Source of the DNA: UBA4055 sp036721445
Lineage (GTDB): Bacteria > UBA4055
Assembly (NCBI GenBank): GCA_036721445.1
Contig: DAIMKZ010000006.1
Location: forward strand, 1-44,068
Length of the DNA stretch: 44,068 bases
Reading direction: 5' to 3'
In this document: in pieces, positions 7,936 to 16,272 of the stretch
How positions within the stretch are numbered: the first letter of the stretch is position 1
Layout of the letters: every line of letters begins with the position of its first letter
Translations under genes and position numbers: made by a program
Notes under the pieces: model-generated
Databases searched by the model: none
Told to the model about the DNA's origin: nothing
The model's input: the letters and a program-made list of their open reading frames with translations, nothing else

Positions 7936-9324
7936 CTAGAAACTTACGTCCACCAGTTCGATCGGATAATTGCCGTCAAAACATGCGAAACAGAAATTGT
8001 CGTCAGTATTATTCACGCAGTCCGAAAGATCTTTCTGATCAAGATATCTAAGAGAAGTCACTCTCAGGTATTCCGGCATATCGTTGAAATCCATCCTGTT
8101 AGCCATAAGCTCTTCTTTCGTATTCGTGTCGAGTCCGTAGAAGCACGGAAATTTTACAGGCGGCGACGCTATCCTGAGATGTATCTCTTTTACGCCCGCG
8201 TTCCAGAGCATTCCGGCGATCTTGCGCATCGTCGTTCCCCGAACGATGGAGTCATCGACTAGAACGACCCTCTTCCCTTTCAGGGTCGAGACGACGGGAT
8301 TGAATTTCTGTTTTACGCTCTCGTCCCTTCCGCGCTGGTCAGGTTTGATGAAGGTTCTGCCCACATAGTGATTCCTGATCAGCGACATTTCGAAAGGAAT
8401 GTTCCGCGCCTGAGCGTAACCGAGCGCCTGAATGTTGGACGAGTCCGGAACTGCTACCACGACATCGACCTCAAGATCTTTATCGTATTCCGCAAGAGCC
8501 TGGCCCATTTTCTTTCTCGCCTCATAAACGCAAATACCGTACTGTCTGCTGTCAGGCATGGAAAAATACACCGGCTCGAATACGCAGTGCGAGTGTCCTT
8601 TTCTGCCGTTCCTCATTTCGGGAGAACCGAATTTGAATCTTTCTATCTGATTGTCGCCGAATACGTGGATGATCTCTCCGGGTTCGACTTCTTCAATGCT
8701 CTCGCATCTTAAGATGTCCAGACCTTTAGATTCGGAAGCAAAAGCGTATCCTGTTTCGGTCTTTCCGAAAGAGAACGGCCTTACTCCGTAGGGATCTCTG
8801 AAGCCCCATACTTCATTTCTGCCTATAAGTACTGTCGAAAAAGCCCCTTTGAATTTCTGCATGACCATTTTTATGCAGTCAATAACAGGAATTTCCTTAA
8901 CGATATGATGCCAGACGATGAACCTTAACAACAGCTCGCCGTCGTTACCGCTGTTGAAGTTGACCTTTTCTTCCTTGAGCTCATCGGTCAGGGTTTTATA
9001 ATTGGTAATATCGCCGTTGCTCGCGAGCGCGAAAATAGTGCCTTCGAGAGTCTCGATCACGTGCGGCTGTGAATTGTTCACGTCGCTTGTTCCTCTGGTC
9101 GGATATCTCACGTGACCTACTGCGATACGGCCCGGATAATCTTTCAGCACCGTTTCGGTCAGATTATCCTTGACCAGACCGAGTCCCCTTATCTGCTTGA
9201 TCTGTTTCCCGTTGCTTACGGCCAGACCGCAGCTCTCCTGTCCCCTGTTCTGTATCGCAAAAAGTCCGAGCATGGTGTCAAAAGCCGCGTCATCCGAATT
9301 AAATATACCTACTACTCCGCACAT
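7936..9324 (-). CDS. purF: Amidophosphoribosyltransferase, Fe-S type
   Basis: The first committed enzyme of purine synthesis, using glutamine and PRPP to make phosphoribosylamine. It begins MCGVVGIF; removal of Met exposes the nucleophile Cys of the N-terminal glutaminase. The PRPP motif is VVLVDDSIVRGTT. Cysteines in GHSHCVFE, KFPCFYG and FCFACFDG sit where Bacillus-type PurF holds a 4Fe-4S cluster, so an Fe-S type enzyme is likely. An ATG two codons upstream (9330) is adjacent to the AAGGA ribosome site, whereas 9324 has a 6-base spacer and yields the required Cys2, so I chose 9324. It heads a five-gene operon. Confidence 0.95.
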   Translation of the reverse strand: MCGVVGIFNSDDAAFDTMLGLFAIQNRGQESCGLAVSNGKQIKQIRGLGLVKDNLTETVLKDYPGRIAVGHVRYPTRGTSDVNNSQPHVIETLEGTIFALASNGDITNYKTLTDELKEEKVNFNSGNDGELLLRFIVWHHIVKEIPVIDCIKMVMQKFKGAFSTVLIGRNEVWGFRDPYGVRPFSFGKTETGYAFASESKGLDILRCESIEEVEPGEIIHVFGDNQIERFKFGSPEMRNGRKGHSHCVFEPVYFSMPDSRQYGICVYEARKKMGQALAEYDKDLEVDVVVAVPDSSNIQALGYAQARNIPFEMSLIRNHYVGRTFIKPDQRGRDESVKQKFNPVVSTLKGKRVVLVDDSIVRGTTMRKIAGMLWNAGVKEIHLRIASPPVKFPCFYGLDTNTKEELMANRMDFNDMPEYLRVTSLRYLDQKDLSDCVNNTDDNFCFACFDGNYPIELVDVSF

Positions 9325-9359
9325 TTTCATTCCTTATTAGAAAGATCTTATACCAGCCG

Positions 9360-9390
9360 GAAATTTAATTTTTTTATATCTTAAAGTCAA
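9360..9390 (-). promoter_or_regulatory. purF promoter, TTG-N20-TAAATTTC
   Basis: On the minus strand TTG (9390-9388), a 20-base spacer, then TAAATTTC (9367-9360). This has the Bacteroidetes-type -33/-7 shape found at several other genes here. It lies 36 bases before the purF start. Confidence 0.65.
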
Positions 9391-9403
9391 ACTGCGAATT
9401 GAC

Positions 9404-9907
9404 TTATTTTTCGATCGTATTTCCTGCTTTTTTGAGTATTTCTGCCGACCAGCCTTTAACTCTTTCGATATCTTTATCCTTATCGTGCCTTACCGGATCT
9501 TTGAAATCAATGCTTCCGAGAAGCTCATTTCCTTCAACCGCTTCTTCGAATTTCTCAAGGAAATTCCTGGGGCCTCCTCCGTGACAATAGAACAGCGCAA
9601 CTTTTTTACCGACCGGTTTATGATCCCTGAAGTATGTTCTCAAAGCGGGAGAGTAAGTCCACGCCCATACCGGCGTCCCGAAAAAAATAATGTCGTAATC
9701 TTCCGGTTTCAAGTCGAACGGCAGCAGTTCCGGTTCCGCTTTTGTAAAAGCCTGCTTTCCGCCGACGAAAATCTTCATAAAGTTATTCCTCGTGATCTCT
9801 TTTACGGGCTTTAGCTCAAGAATATCTGCACCAGTCGCGGAAGCTACAGACTCAGCCATCAGCCTCGTGTTCCCGTCGAGCGAGTAAAATACAACCAGTT
9901 TTTTCAT
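9404..9907 (-). CDS. Flavodoxin-family protein
   Basis: A 167-residue FMN-binding flavodoxin-like protein. The phosphate loop is YSLDGNTRLMAE at residues 8-19, FFGTPVWAWTYSPAL is the isoalloxazine-side loop, and LFYCHGGGPRNFLEKF is the second flavin loop. Such proteins carry electrons or act as small flavin reductases in the cytoplasm. The ribosome site AAAGGAG lies just upstream. The gene is transcribed away from the acyltransferase, and downstream it is separated from purF by the purF promoter. Confidence 0.85.
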   Translation of the reverse strand: MKKLVVFYSLDGNTRLMAESVASATGADILELKPVKEITRNNFMKIFVGGKQAFTKAEPELLPFDLKPEDYDIIFFGTPVWAWTYSPALRTYFRDHKPVGKKVALFYCHGGGPRNFLEKFEEAVEGNELLGSIDFKDPVRHDKDKDIERVKGWSAEILKKAGNTIEK

Positions 9908-9980
9908 TTCAGACTCCTTTCTGTCTTAACATTCTAAATATAAATAAAACAACAATAATTAACACGCAAATAATTCATAC

Positions 9981-10011
9981 TTGATTTGTAATTCAAAATG
10001 GTTTAGATTCT
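9981..10011 (+). promoter_or_regulatory. Acyltransferase promoter, TTG-N20-TAGATTCT
   Basis: TTG (9981-9983), 20 bases, TAGATTCT (10004-10011). The ATG follows only 6 bases after the -7 box and has no Shine-Dalgarno sequence, so the transcript may be leaderless. Confidence 0.6.
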
Positions 10012-10017
10012 TGCACT

Positions 10018-11166
10018 ATGAAACTGTCTTTCAGGCGAATAACTTCTTCGGGAAGCTTTATACCGGAGATAGACGGACTGCGCTTCGTAGCTATTTTGAG
10101 CGTAGTGCTTTTCCATTTGCGCGAATTTCTGAAAGTAAAAGACCTGACCTTCTACGCCGACAGTACCGATTATTCCGTTCTAGAATACATTATTTCTCAC
10201 GGTCATCTCGGAGTTCCGCTTTTCTTTGTAATCAGCGGTTTTATTCTGGGAATGCCTTTTGCAAAATACCGTTTCGGTAAGTCCGGAAGGATCAGCTTAA
10301 AGAAATATTTTCTGAGGCGTCTGACCAGGCTCGAGCCTCCTTACATCGCAGCTATGACCATACTGCTTTTCGGAGCCGTTTACATTGCCCGAATACTTAC
10401 TTTCGAGAAAGGAATGGTAAGCTATCTGACTTCGCTGACCTATGCCCACAACATCATCTTCCCGGATGTTCTGCCCGAACTGAACGGAGCGGCATGGAGC
10501 TTGGAGATCGAGGTGCAGTTCTACATCCTTGCCCCGCTGATGGCCTGCATCTTCTCCGTAAGATCGCCTGTTATAAGAAGGACAGTTCTGATCCTGACCG
10601 CAGTATTTTTCCTGGTTTTCAACAATTTCTGCCTTAACCCTCTGAGATTTCTGAGCCTTGCAGACTATCTTCAGTACTTTATAGCCGGATTTCTGCTTGC
10701 TGACCTTTACCTTTCGGGTTCAAAACCACTTCCGTCCACAAGGTTCGACTTCATTTTCACTTCGATCTTCTTTATCACCATATGGCTGTTCGACGAAGGA
10801 GACATGCCATCAGAACTTTACTCGTTCTTCTGGGAAACCGTTCAGGTAACGAGCATCTTCTTTTTCTACTACTACGTTCTTTTCCATAAAACCTTCAGAG
10901 CCCTCTCCGGCAGCTTCATCACCGCGGTCGGCGGAATGTGCTATTCCATCTACCTTCTCCACGCGTCGATACTCAGCCTCTTCGGCAACGCAGTCTGCAG
11001 CATCACCTTCTCAAATTACTCGTACATAAACGTCACAGTCTATTCCGCCATACTCCTCGCCATGGTCCTCGTCATATCATCCGTCTTCTTCCTCCTCATC
11101 GAAAGACCCTGCATGGACAAAGACTGGTATAAAAAAATCTTCAGACGCAGGCCACTTTCCACTTAA
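10018..11166 (+). CDS. Acyltransferase family 3 membrane protein (OafA/YrhL-like)
   Basis: A 382-residue integral membrane protein with about ten helices. The N-terminal block EIDGLRFVAILSVVLFHL with Arg and His is the acyltransferase-3 signature, followed by GHLGVPLFFVISGFILGM and WSLEIEVQFYILAPL. These enzymes O-acylate sugars on lipopolysaccharide, exopolysaccharide or peptidoglycan. The ATG is preceded by no ribosome site; see the promoter just upstream. The gene is isolated, with neighbours on the other strand. Confidence 0.9.
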   Translation: MKLSFRRITSSGSFIPEIDGLRFVAILSVVLFHLREFLKVKDLTFYADSTDYSVLEYIISHGHLGVPLFFVISGFILGMPFAKYRFGKSGRISLKKYFLRRLTRLEPPYIAAMTILLFGAVYIARILTFEKGMVSYLTSLTYAHNIIFPDVLPELNGAAWSLEIEVQFYILAPLMACIFSVRSPVIRRTVLILTAVFFLVFNNFCLNPLRFLSLADYLQYFIAGFLLADLYLSGSKPLPSTRFDFIFTSIFFITIWLFDEGDMPSELYSFFWETVQVTSIFFFYYYVLFHKTFRALSGSFITAVGGMCYSIYLLHASILSLFGNAVCSITFSNYSYINVTVYSAILLAMVLVISSVFFLLIERPCMDKDWYKKIFRRRPLST

Positions 11167-11214
11167 CCCTAAACAACAAATAACTTAAATTGACAACTTA
11201 GCATAAAAACCAAG

Positions 11215-12440
11215 TTATCTCGTTTTAAACATTTTTTCCTTTTTAATAGTAACATTATTATCCTTACCGTCTTGATTAAATTTCAACCTAACAGTCGTAA
11301 TTGAATCGTTTTCGAAAAATCCATGAATATCTTTTAATGACAACTGATCAGCGGAAACAGAATTGACTTCTTTAATTACGCAACCCGGTTTTAAACCGCG
11401 TTTATCCGCAGGGGAATTTTCCCATATTCCTCTTATTATTATATCGCCATTATTAGTGCTCAAACCGATACCGGTTTCTAATGAATGAGCACTAAATTCA
11501 ATGTTTTTATCCGATCCCATCGTCAATTTACTCTCTGGGTAATCAAGAGTAATATTTAGGTTCTCTATTAATGATTTGCCAATTAATCCTTTATCAAACA
11601 TTCTTGGTAGTTCTGCAAATAATACCGGCACATTATTAATGCAGACTTCTCCAAAGTATAAATTTTTAATACTTGTAATGTAATTATAATCAGCAGTTGT
11701 ACCTGGCCATTTTACAACAGGACCATTTGATTTAATAAATGACAACTGTGTTTCTTTTGAAAATTTGTCTATATAATCAAGTGGAAGTACAAGCGGATAC
11801 GGGGAGCCGGTATCTATAATACATTCAATATCTTTATATTCATCAAGATCCAACATTACTTCAGGAAATCTAAATGGAAAAGCAACATCCATTTTTGTAT
11901 AGAATCCTGATTCATCATTTTTTTCAACTTTATCTTTAGTTATTATAAGTTCATTGTTTTTATAATTGATCTGAACACGGTAAAATCTTAAAAAATCTGA
12001 ACCTATGAAACCATATATTTCGGCGCTTTCTCCAAATGTTTTATTCATATCCATAACCGGTACAATCAAGTCGTTCACGGCGACATCACCAATTTTTATA
12101 GAATTTACATGAGAAAGATTTGCTGACTGATTATCTTTTATTGTCGGTATCTCACTACTCATCTCAAGTCCGATATCGTAAGCTGTTTCTAAGCTTAACA
12201 TTGTCAAAGCACCGGTGTCAACAATAAATTTGTATGCCTTTTTTTGTCCGTTCAATTCCACATCTACATAAATCTTATGACCATCAAGAGCGAATGGAAT
12301 GATATTATTTTTATCATTATAAACAGGTTTTCCACTTTTGAATTTTTTCATCATTTCAATTTGTGTACAACTTGTAAAAAATATAAGTACTAAAAAATCG
12401 GTGTTACAATAAAGCGTCTGTATTTTAATATTTTAGACAT
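11215..12440 (-). CDS. Retropepsin-like/PDZ lipoprotein with frameshifted signal peptide
   Basis: The body (12354 to 11215) has two aspartic-protease motifs, FIVDTGALTML and CIIDTGSPYPL, each in a retropepsin-like half, with GLIGKSLIENL between, and a C-terminal PDZ domain (GIGLSTNNGD to VRLKFNQ). Such proteins are predicted membrane-anchored proteases. The ATG at 12354 has no ribosome site. Upstream, AGGAG (12453-12449) and an ATG at 12440 start MSKILKYRRFIVTPIF, then a TAG; the next frame continues LVLIFFTSC into the body. One extra T in the T6 run (12397-12392) would join them into a perfect lipoprotein signal with lipobox FTSC. This may be an inactivating deletion, a sequence error or slippage. 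Composition is AT-rich compared with flanking genes. Confidence 0.75.
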
Positions 12441-12454
12441 AAAATCCACTCCTG

Positions 12455-13063
12455 TTATTTATTTTTTACAGCAATAAATTTCCAAAGCAACTCGAAAACT
12501 TTTAAACTGTCGGTTTCTATCCTTATACTCTCGTCAGTCTCATACATGAATGATAGACCTTCAATTGAAGAATGAATCAGCATTGAAAGTGTAGTAGAAT
12601 TTATACCTTTTTTTATTATATTATCGTTTTGTGCTGTCCTGATCAGTTCTTCTATTTGCTTCCGTGTCTGTATAGTAAGTTCCGACATTCGCTTCTTATA
12701 TTCCGGGCTGTACTTTCCAAATGATACCATAAGAGAATTATAGCTCGAATTGTATCCTTCATTGCTTTTACCTAATAATATCTCTTCTACGTTAGCGAAG
12801 ATCACTACTGCTTCAAACATTTTCCTGAAATATTCCTTGGTGGATTCTATACCTGAAAAATAATTCATGCACCATATTTTCATCTTTTCATCGAAATAAT
12901 CATAGATCGCGTAAATTAAAGCTTCTTTATTTTTATAATGATGATATATCGCAGGTTTAGATATACCTACTTTTTCAGCTACTTGATTCAATGAAACATT
13001 CTCAAAACCTTTCATGAGAAAAAGTTCAATTGCAGCTCTGATAATTTTTTCTTTTGTATTCAT
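12455..13063 (-). CDS. TetR-family transcriptional regulator
   Basis: A 202-residue repressor-type protein. The N-terminal 50 residues are a TetR helix-turn-helix (IIRAAIELFLMKGFENVS, then VAEKVGISKPAIYHHYKNKE), followed by an all-helical ligand domain of unknown specificity. It precedes the protease-like lipoprotein gene by 14 bases and probably controls it together with itself through the palindrome just upstream of its start. Confidence 0.9.
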   Translation of the reverse strand: MNTKEKIIRAAIELFLMKGFENVSLNQVAEKVGISKPAIYHHYKNKEALIYAIYDYFDEKMKIWCMNYFSGIESTKEYFRKMFEAVVIFANVEEILLGKSNEGYNSSYNSLMVSFGKYSPEYKKRMSELTIQTRKQIEELIRTAQNDNIIKKGINSTTLSMLIHSSIEGLSFMYETDESIRIETDSLKVFELLWKFIAVKNK

Positions 13064-13071
13064 TTTACCCC

Positions 13072-13091
13072 CTTACCTAACGGTAGGTAAG
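13072..13091. promoter_or_regulatory. Palindromic operator for the TetR regulator
   Basis: Inverted repeat with arms CTTACCTA (13072-13079) and TAGGTAAG (13084-13091) separated by ACGG. It lies 8 bases before the TetR start and overlaps the -7 box, an ideal site for self-repression. Length and symmetry fit TetR dimers. Confidence 0.8.
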
Positions 13092-13117
13092 TTAATTAAA
13101 AATTTATATATTGTCAA
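13087..13117 (-). promoter_or_regulatory. tetR promoter, TTG-N20-TAACTTAC
   Basis: Minus-strand TTGACA (13117-13112) with TTG exactly 20 bases before TAACTTAC (13094-13087). The -7 box is weaker than others and overlaps the operator. Confidence 0.5.
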
Positions 13118-13186
13118 TAAATATTTTTCGATTAAGAGATTTTGATAGTAAATCTTTCAGCGAATTTCTCACAGCCATGATAAAGA

Positions 13187-13215
13187 ACGGGATTTGCACA
13201 TGATGCAAATCCCGT
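13187..13215 (-). terminator. Rho-independent terminator after the C25 peptidase gene
   Basis: A 12-bp perfect stem, ACGGGATTTGCA (13187-13198) with its complement at 13204-13215, and a 5-base loop. It lies 24 bases after the peptidase stop; T-rich tails occur on both sides, so it may act in both directions. The rest of the 13092-13239 gap shows nothing else except the tetR promoter. Confidence 0.75.
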
Positions 13216-13239
13216 TTATTTTCATCTCTATGACAGTAA

Positions 13240-16092
13240 TTATTTTACAGGTTTATCAACTACAATTACTTCAGCATGCTTTTTCTCTGTTTTTAAAGCG
13301 TCAGAACTTGACACTACATAATAGAATTTCCTGGCGCCTGCGGAAACGCCGACCTGCCATGAGCTGGCGGAAACGGCCGTTTCGTACGTGAAAGTCCCGT
13401 AAGGGTCGTCAGAGCTGTATATCAAATATGAAATCGCGTTGGGCATTTCGTCCCATGAGATCGTAATTATGCCGTTCGACACGCCTGTCGTAATGTTGGC
13501 GGGGATATCCGGAGCGCTCGATGCTATTCCCGAAAGTTCAATATTATCAACCCACGCGCAATCAGATCCTGAAGATACATACACGTCTTTCGAATATTCC
13601 CATTTCAAGACATGAGTGCCGGCGGTTACCTGATAACCTGCCGAACTCCAGTCCGATATGCCGCTCCATCTCCCCTGTTCTACGCCGTCTATGTAAAATA
13701 TCAGGAAATCGTATCCGGATTCAGAGGATATCTTCTTATAAAAGAAGACATTCCCGTCGGAAATGAAATCCGCACTGAAAGACATTATGGAGTTCTCATC
13801 GTCGCTTATAACACCCGATCTAGATGAATATGAGCCTTCATAAAAAGTTCCGCTGTCGATAACCCAGTTCGCGTCACCCGATTGAATCCAGGGATTTTTC
13901 GTAAAGTCGCCTGTTTCAAAATCATCCACGCTCACAAGGTCGGCAAGATCCACAACGACGACATCCTCTATTGTATTATTCTCATTGTCCGTTAAAACAG
14001 CTTTAATATTGTAGGATCCGGTCTGAAGTCCGTGCGTATCCCATTCATAAGAATACGGTTCTGAAGTATCCTCGACGGCAAGAACATCATTTATATAGAA
14101 TGAAACATTTACTATACTTTTACCCACGTTATCAGCTGCGTTCGCCGATATCGTAACGACCGATCCGATATCGAACATAGCTCCCTGGGAAGGCGAAACG
14201 ATTTTACAGCTCAACTCTCCGGCTGTAATCAACTTTAAGGCGGGATCCCCCATCGTGTTCAATGTGTACATTATCCATCTGTACGCTCCGTTTGAAGACG
14301 AGGCGCCGATATAATCCGTTTTCGCCATGGAGGCCACGGCACCGAATCTGTTAATAGTTTCGGACGTCTGACCTGCGGTTGTGAAAAGCCTGTAGAAAAA
14401 CTGGTCGTTGTACTGGAAAGACACACCGTGATCCTCAGTAGCCCCGCTCCCCCATCCGTATCTTGAGCTTCCCAGAAATCCCACCGCTCCGCCGTTCGGG
14501 TTCCTCAAAAAACCTTCGCTCAAACACGGATCCGACATGTAAGGGCCTCCGTTACAGTTTGCGCTCGTAGCTGCGGCATCGCAATCGAACGCGTTCGTAA
14601 TGCAGGCGATCGTAACGACTATGCCGCATTGTGTATTTGTCAGCGACGATGCGTTGCTTGAGTTGTAATAACTTCCGCTCTCCATTCCCCATATTGTCTG
14701 ATTCCCGTGTGTAGCCATATGAACAAAACCGTAACCAGCATTTATCTGTTCCTGCAAATTCGTATTTGTCAGGTCGTAAGAAGATCCTCCCGCAAAATCC
14801 GTATTTGTATCATAGAGCCTGTATTTTGAACCGTTCCAGTTTCCCGCTATATAATCGTTCCACATTTTTTCGCTTTTAGCTTCCCCGTCACTCACCGAAC
14901 CTACGCTGCCCCATAGTTCGCAGCCCGTCATTAAGAATTTTTCGGTAATATCGACAGGCGGATTATTTTCATATTGAATCAGCTTTGCAATATAACCGTT
15001 CGCGTCGGAGGACGTTCTTGCCGGAATTCTTCCTATATACACCTCGGGGGCCATATCAGCGTTGTCGTCCGTATTTCCTATTTTATCGTCACTTGTCGCA
15101 TTCCAGTCGAACTGGTCGTCGAAACAGGCGTAAAACAGATCGGTCGGGATTGTATAGTCTTCATAATCAGTTCCGTTAACAGCCCCGTAAGTATTTTGAT
15201 CCGGAACGACAGTGTCGTCACCTCCCAGAACCACCCATTTGAGACCTTTGTTCTCATAATAGAATTTAATGCAGTTCTTGATCTTGATCTGGTCAGTAGC
15301 GCCCGAATAACCTGAATAAATATCTGAAGTAGTTATAACTTCCGATACAATCCCTTTTGCGGTTCTGTGGTCGGCGAGAGTCTGAAAAGCGGAGCTCAGT
15401 TCGGAATTGGTAATGATAAGATGCTGCACGTCTTCTTTCGTGCCTGTTCTTTTTGGTACTTTCATAACATCGTCTTTGTTGACGACCATATCTCTTACCG
15501 ACTCGTAAAAGTCTCCGTCATCCCATTTGCTGACAGAACTTTTATTTTCACCGTTCCTGTACGTCAGAACGAAAGTCAATTCCTTTGCCTCCAAAAGCCT
15601 GCCTGTTCTTATATCATATTCGAACGGCGATATCAGGAAATTAAATATCGTATAACAGCTCAATTTACTCGTTCCAGCGAACTTAACGTCGGATGCCGGA
15701 TAATATTGATCCCTCAGCGAGGAATAATCCGGATCGACATATTCAACTTTTCCGGAAAAGCTTACCGGAACGATCTGCTGAACGGCTTTTATCAGAATAT
15801 CCTCATGAACTGCGGTCCGTTCCCGTATGATCCCGGCGTTCAAATATTCTGCACCTTCAGGAACAGATACATTTACAGCTATCCACGGAATGTCCGGTTC
15901 TCCAGTGTTTTCCGAAAAAATGTTTATTTCTTTTCCGCTGAATGTGATTTCACGCACAGGCTTACCGTTGAAAAAATCTCCTGTTTTTTGAATAGCGAAT
16001 TTATTCTCCAGATCGATGCCGATCGTTTTTACAGTCTGAGCGGACAACGCGAATATCAGCAAAATTACTGTCGCGAAAATTACTTTTTTCAT
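13240..16092 (-). CDS. Gingipain-like C25 cysteine peptidase, multidomain secreted
   Basis: A 950-residue secreted protease. Order: signal peptide (MKKVIFATVILLIFALSA), a propeptide-like region, then a C25 catalytic domain starting near residue 220 (VQHLIITNSELSSAFQTLAD) with catalytic His in VHMATHGNQ and Cys in VVTIACITNAFDC. Next an Ig-like domain (VSFYINDVLAVEDTSEPYSY), a jelly-roll-like domain with FETGDF and WVDNIEL, and a final fibronectin-III-like domain. The C-terminus has no recognisable type IX secretion sorting domain. I start at ATG 16092, which follows GGAG with a 7-base spacer, rather than the TTG eight codons upstream. Probably degrades extracellular protein. Confidence 0.88.
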   Translation of the reverse strand: MKKVIFATVILLIFALSAQTVKTIGIDLENKFAIQKTGDFFNGKPVREITFSGKEINIFSENTGEPDIPWIAVNVSVPEGAEYLNAGIIRERTAVHEDILIKAVQQIVPVSFSGKVEYVDPDYSSLRDQYYPASDVKFAGTSKLSCYTIFNFLISPFEYDIRTGRLLEAKELTFVLTYRNGENKSSVSKWDDGDFYESVRDMVVNKDDVMKVPKRTGTKEDVQHLIITNSELSSAFQTLADHRTAKGIVSEVITTSDIYSGYSGATDQIKIKNCIKFYYENKGLKWVVLGGDDTVVPDQNTYGAVNGTDYEDYTIPTDLFYACFDDQFDWNATSDDKIGNTDDNADMAPEVYIGRIPARTSSDANGYIAKLIQYENNPPVDITEKFLMTGCELWGSVGSVSDGEAKSEKMWNDYIAGNWNGSKYRLYDTNTDFAGGSSYDLTNTNLQEQINAGYGFVHMATHGNQTIWGMESGSYYNSSNASSLTNTQCGIVVTIACITNAFDCDAAATSANCNGGPYMSDPCLSEGFLRNPNGGAVGFLGSSRYGWGSGATEDHGVSFQYNDQFFYRLFTTAGQTSETINRFGAVASMAKTDYIGASSSNGAYRWIMYTLNTMGDPALKLITAGELSCKIVSPSQGAMFDIGSVVTISANAADNVGKSIVNVSFYINDVLAVEDTSEPYSYEWDTHGLQTGSYNIKAVLTDNENNTIEDVVVVDLADLVSVDDFETGDFTKNPWIQSGDANWVIDSGTFYEGSYSSRSGVISDDENSIMSFSADFISDGNVFFYKKISSESGYDFLIFYIDGVEQGRWSGISDWSSAGYQVTAGTHVLKWEYSKDVYVSSGSDCAWVDNIELSGIASSAPDIPANITTGVSNGIITISWDEMPNAISYLIYSSDDPYGTFTYETAVSASSWQVGVSAGARKFYYVVSSSDALKTEKKHAEVIVVDKPVK

Positions 16093-16129
16093 TAGTGTTC
16101 TCCGATTTTTGTTCAAATTTTATCGTAAT

Positions 16130-16160
16130 AGAATATATATGAAGCTGTTCTGTTAGTCAA
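16130..16160 (-). promoter_or_regulatory. C25 peptidase promoter, TTG-N20-TATATTCT
   Basis: Minus-strand TTG (16160-16158), 20 bases, TATATTCT (16137-16130), leaving an untranslated leader of about 30 bases with a ribosome site. Confidence 0.6.
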
Positions 16161-16172
16161 CAAAATAATAAA

Positions 16173-16203
16173 TTGAATATTTTTACTTTTTTAAGTAAAT
16201 TTG
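16173..16203 (+). promoter_or_regulatory. Radical SAM operon promoter, TTG-N20-TAAATTTG
   Basis: TTG (16173-16175), 20 bases, TAAATTTG (16196-16203), a full match to the Bacteroidetes -7 consensus TAnnTTTG. The leader to the GTG start is about 65 bases. Confidence 0.7.
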
Positions 16204-16272
16204 CCAACTATGTTCGCAGAGTATAAAAAATATCTGTTCAATGAATAAAAAGAATTAAAGTTCGGGACGGCA

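Noticed and set aside
11167..11214. Possible terminator after the acyltransferase (AACTT...AAGTT)
   Set aside because: Stem of only five A/T-rich pairs with a long loop and no T-run; not convincing.
15367..16095. Long antisense open frame of 242 codons opposite the C25 peptidase
   Set aside because: It mirrors a well-supported gene with signal peptide and catalytic motifs; its own translation shows no domain, and no ribosome site supports it.
16210..16248. 12-codon open frame before the radical SAM genes, considered as a precursor peptide
   Set aside because: No ribosome site, no Cys or repeat pattern typical of such peptides, and it sits immediately after the promoter box; too short to support.
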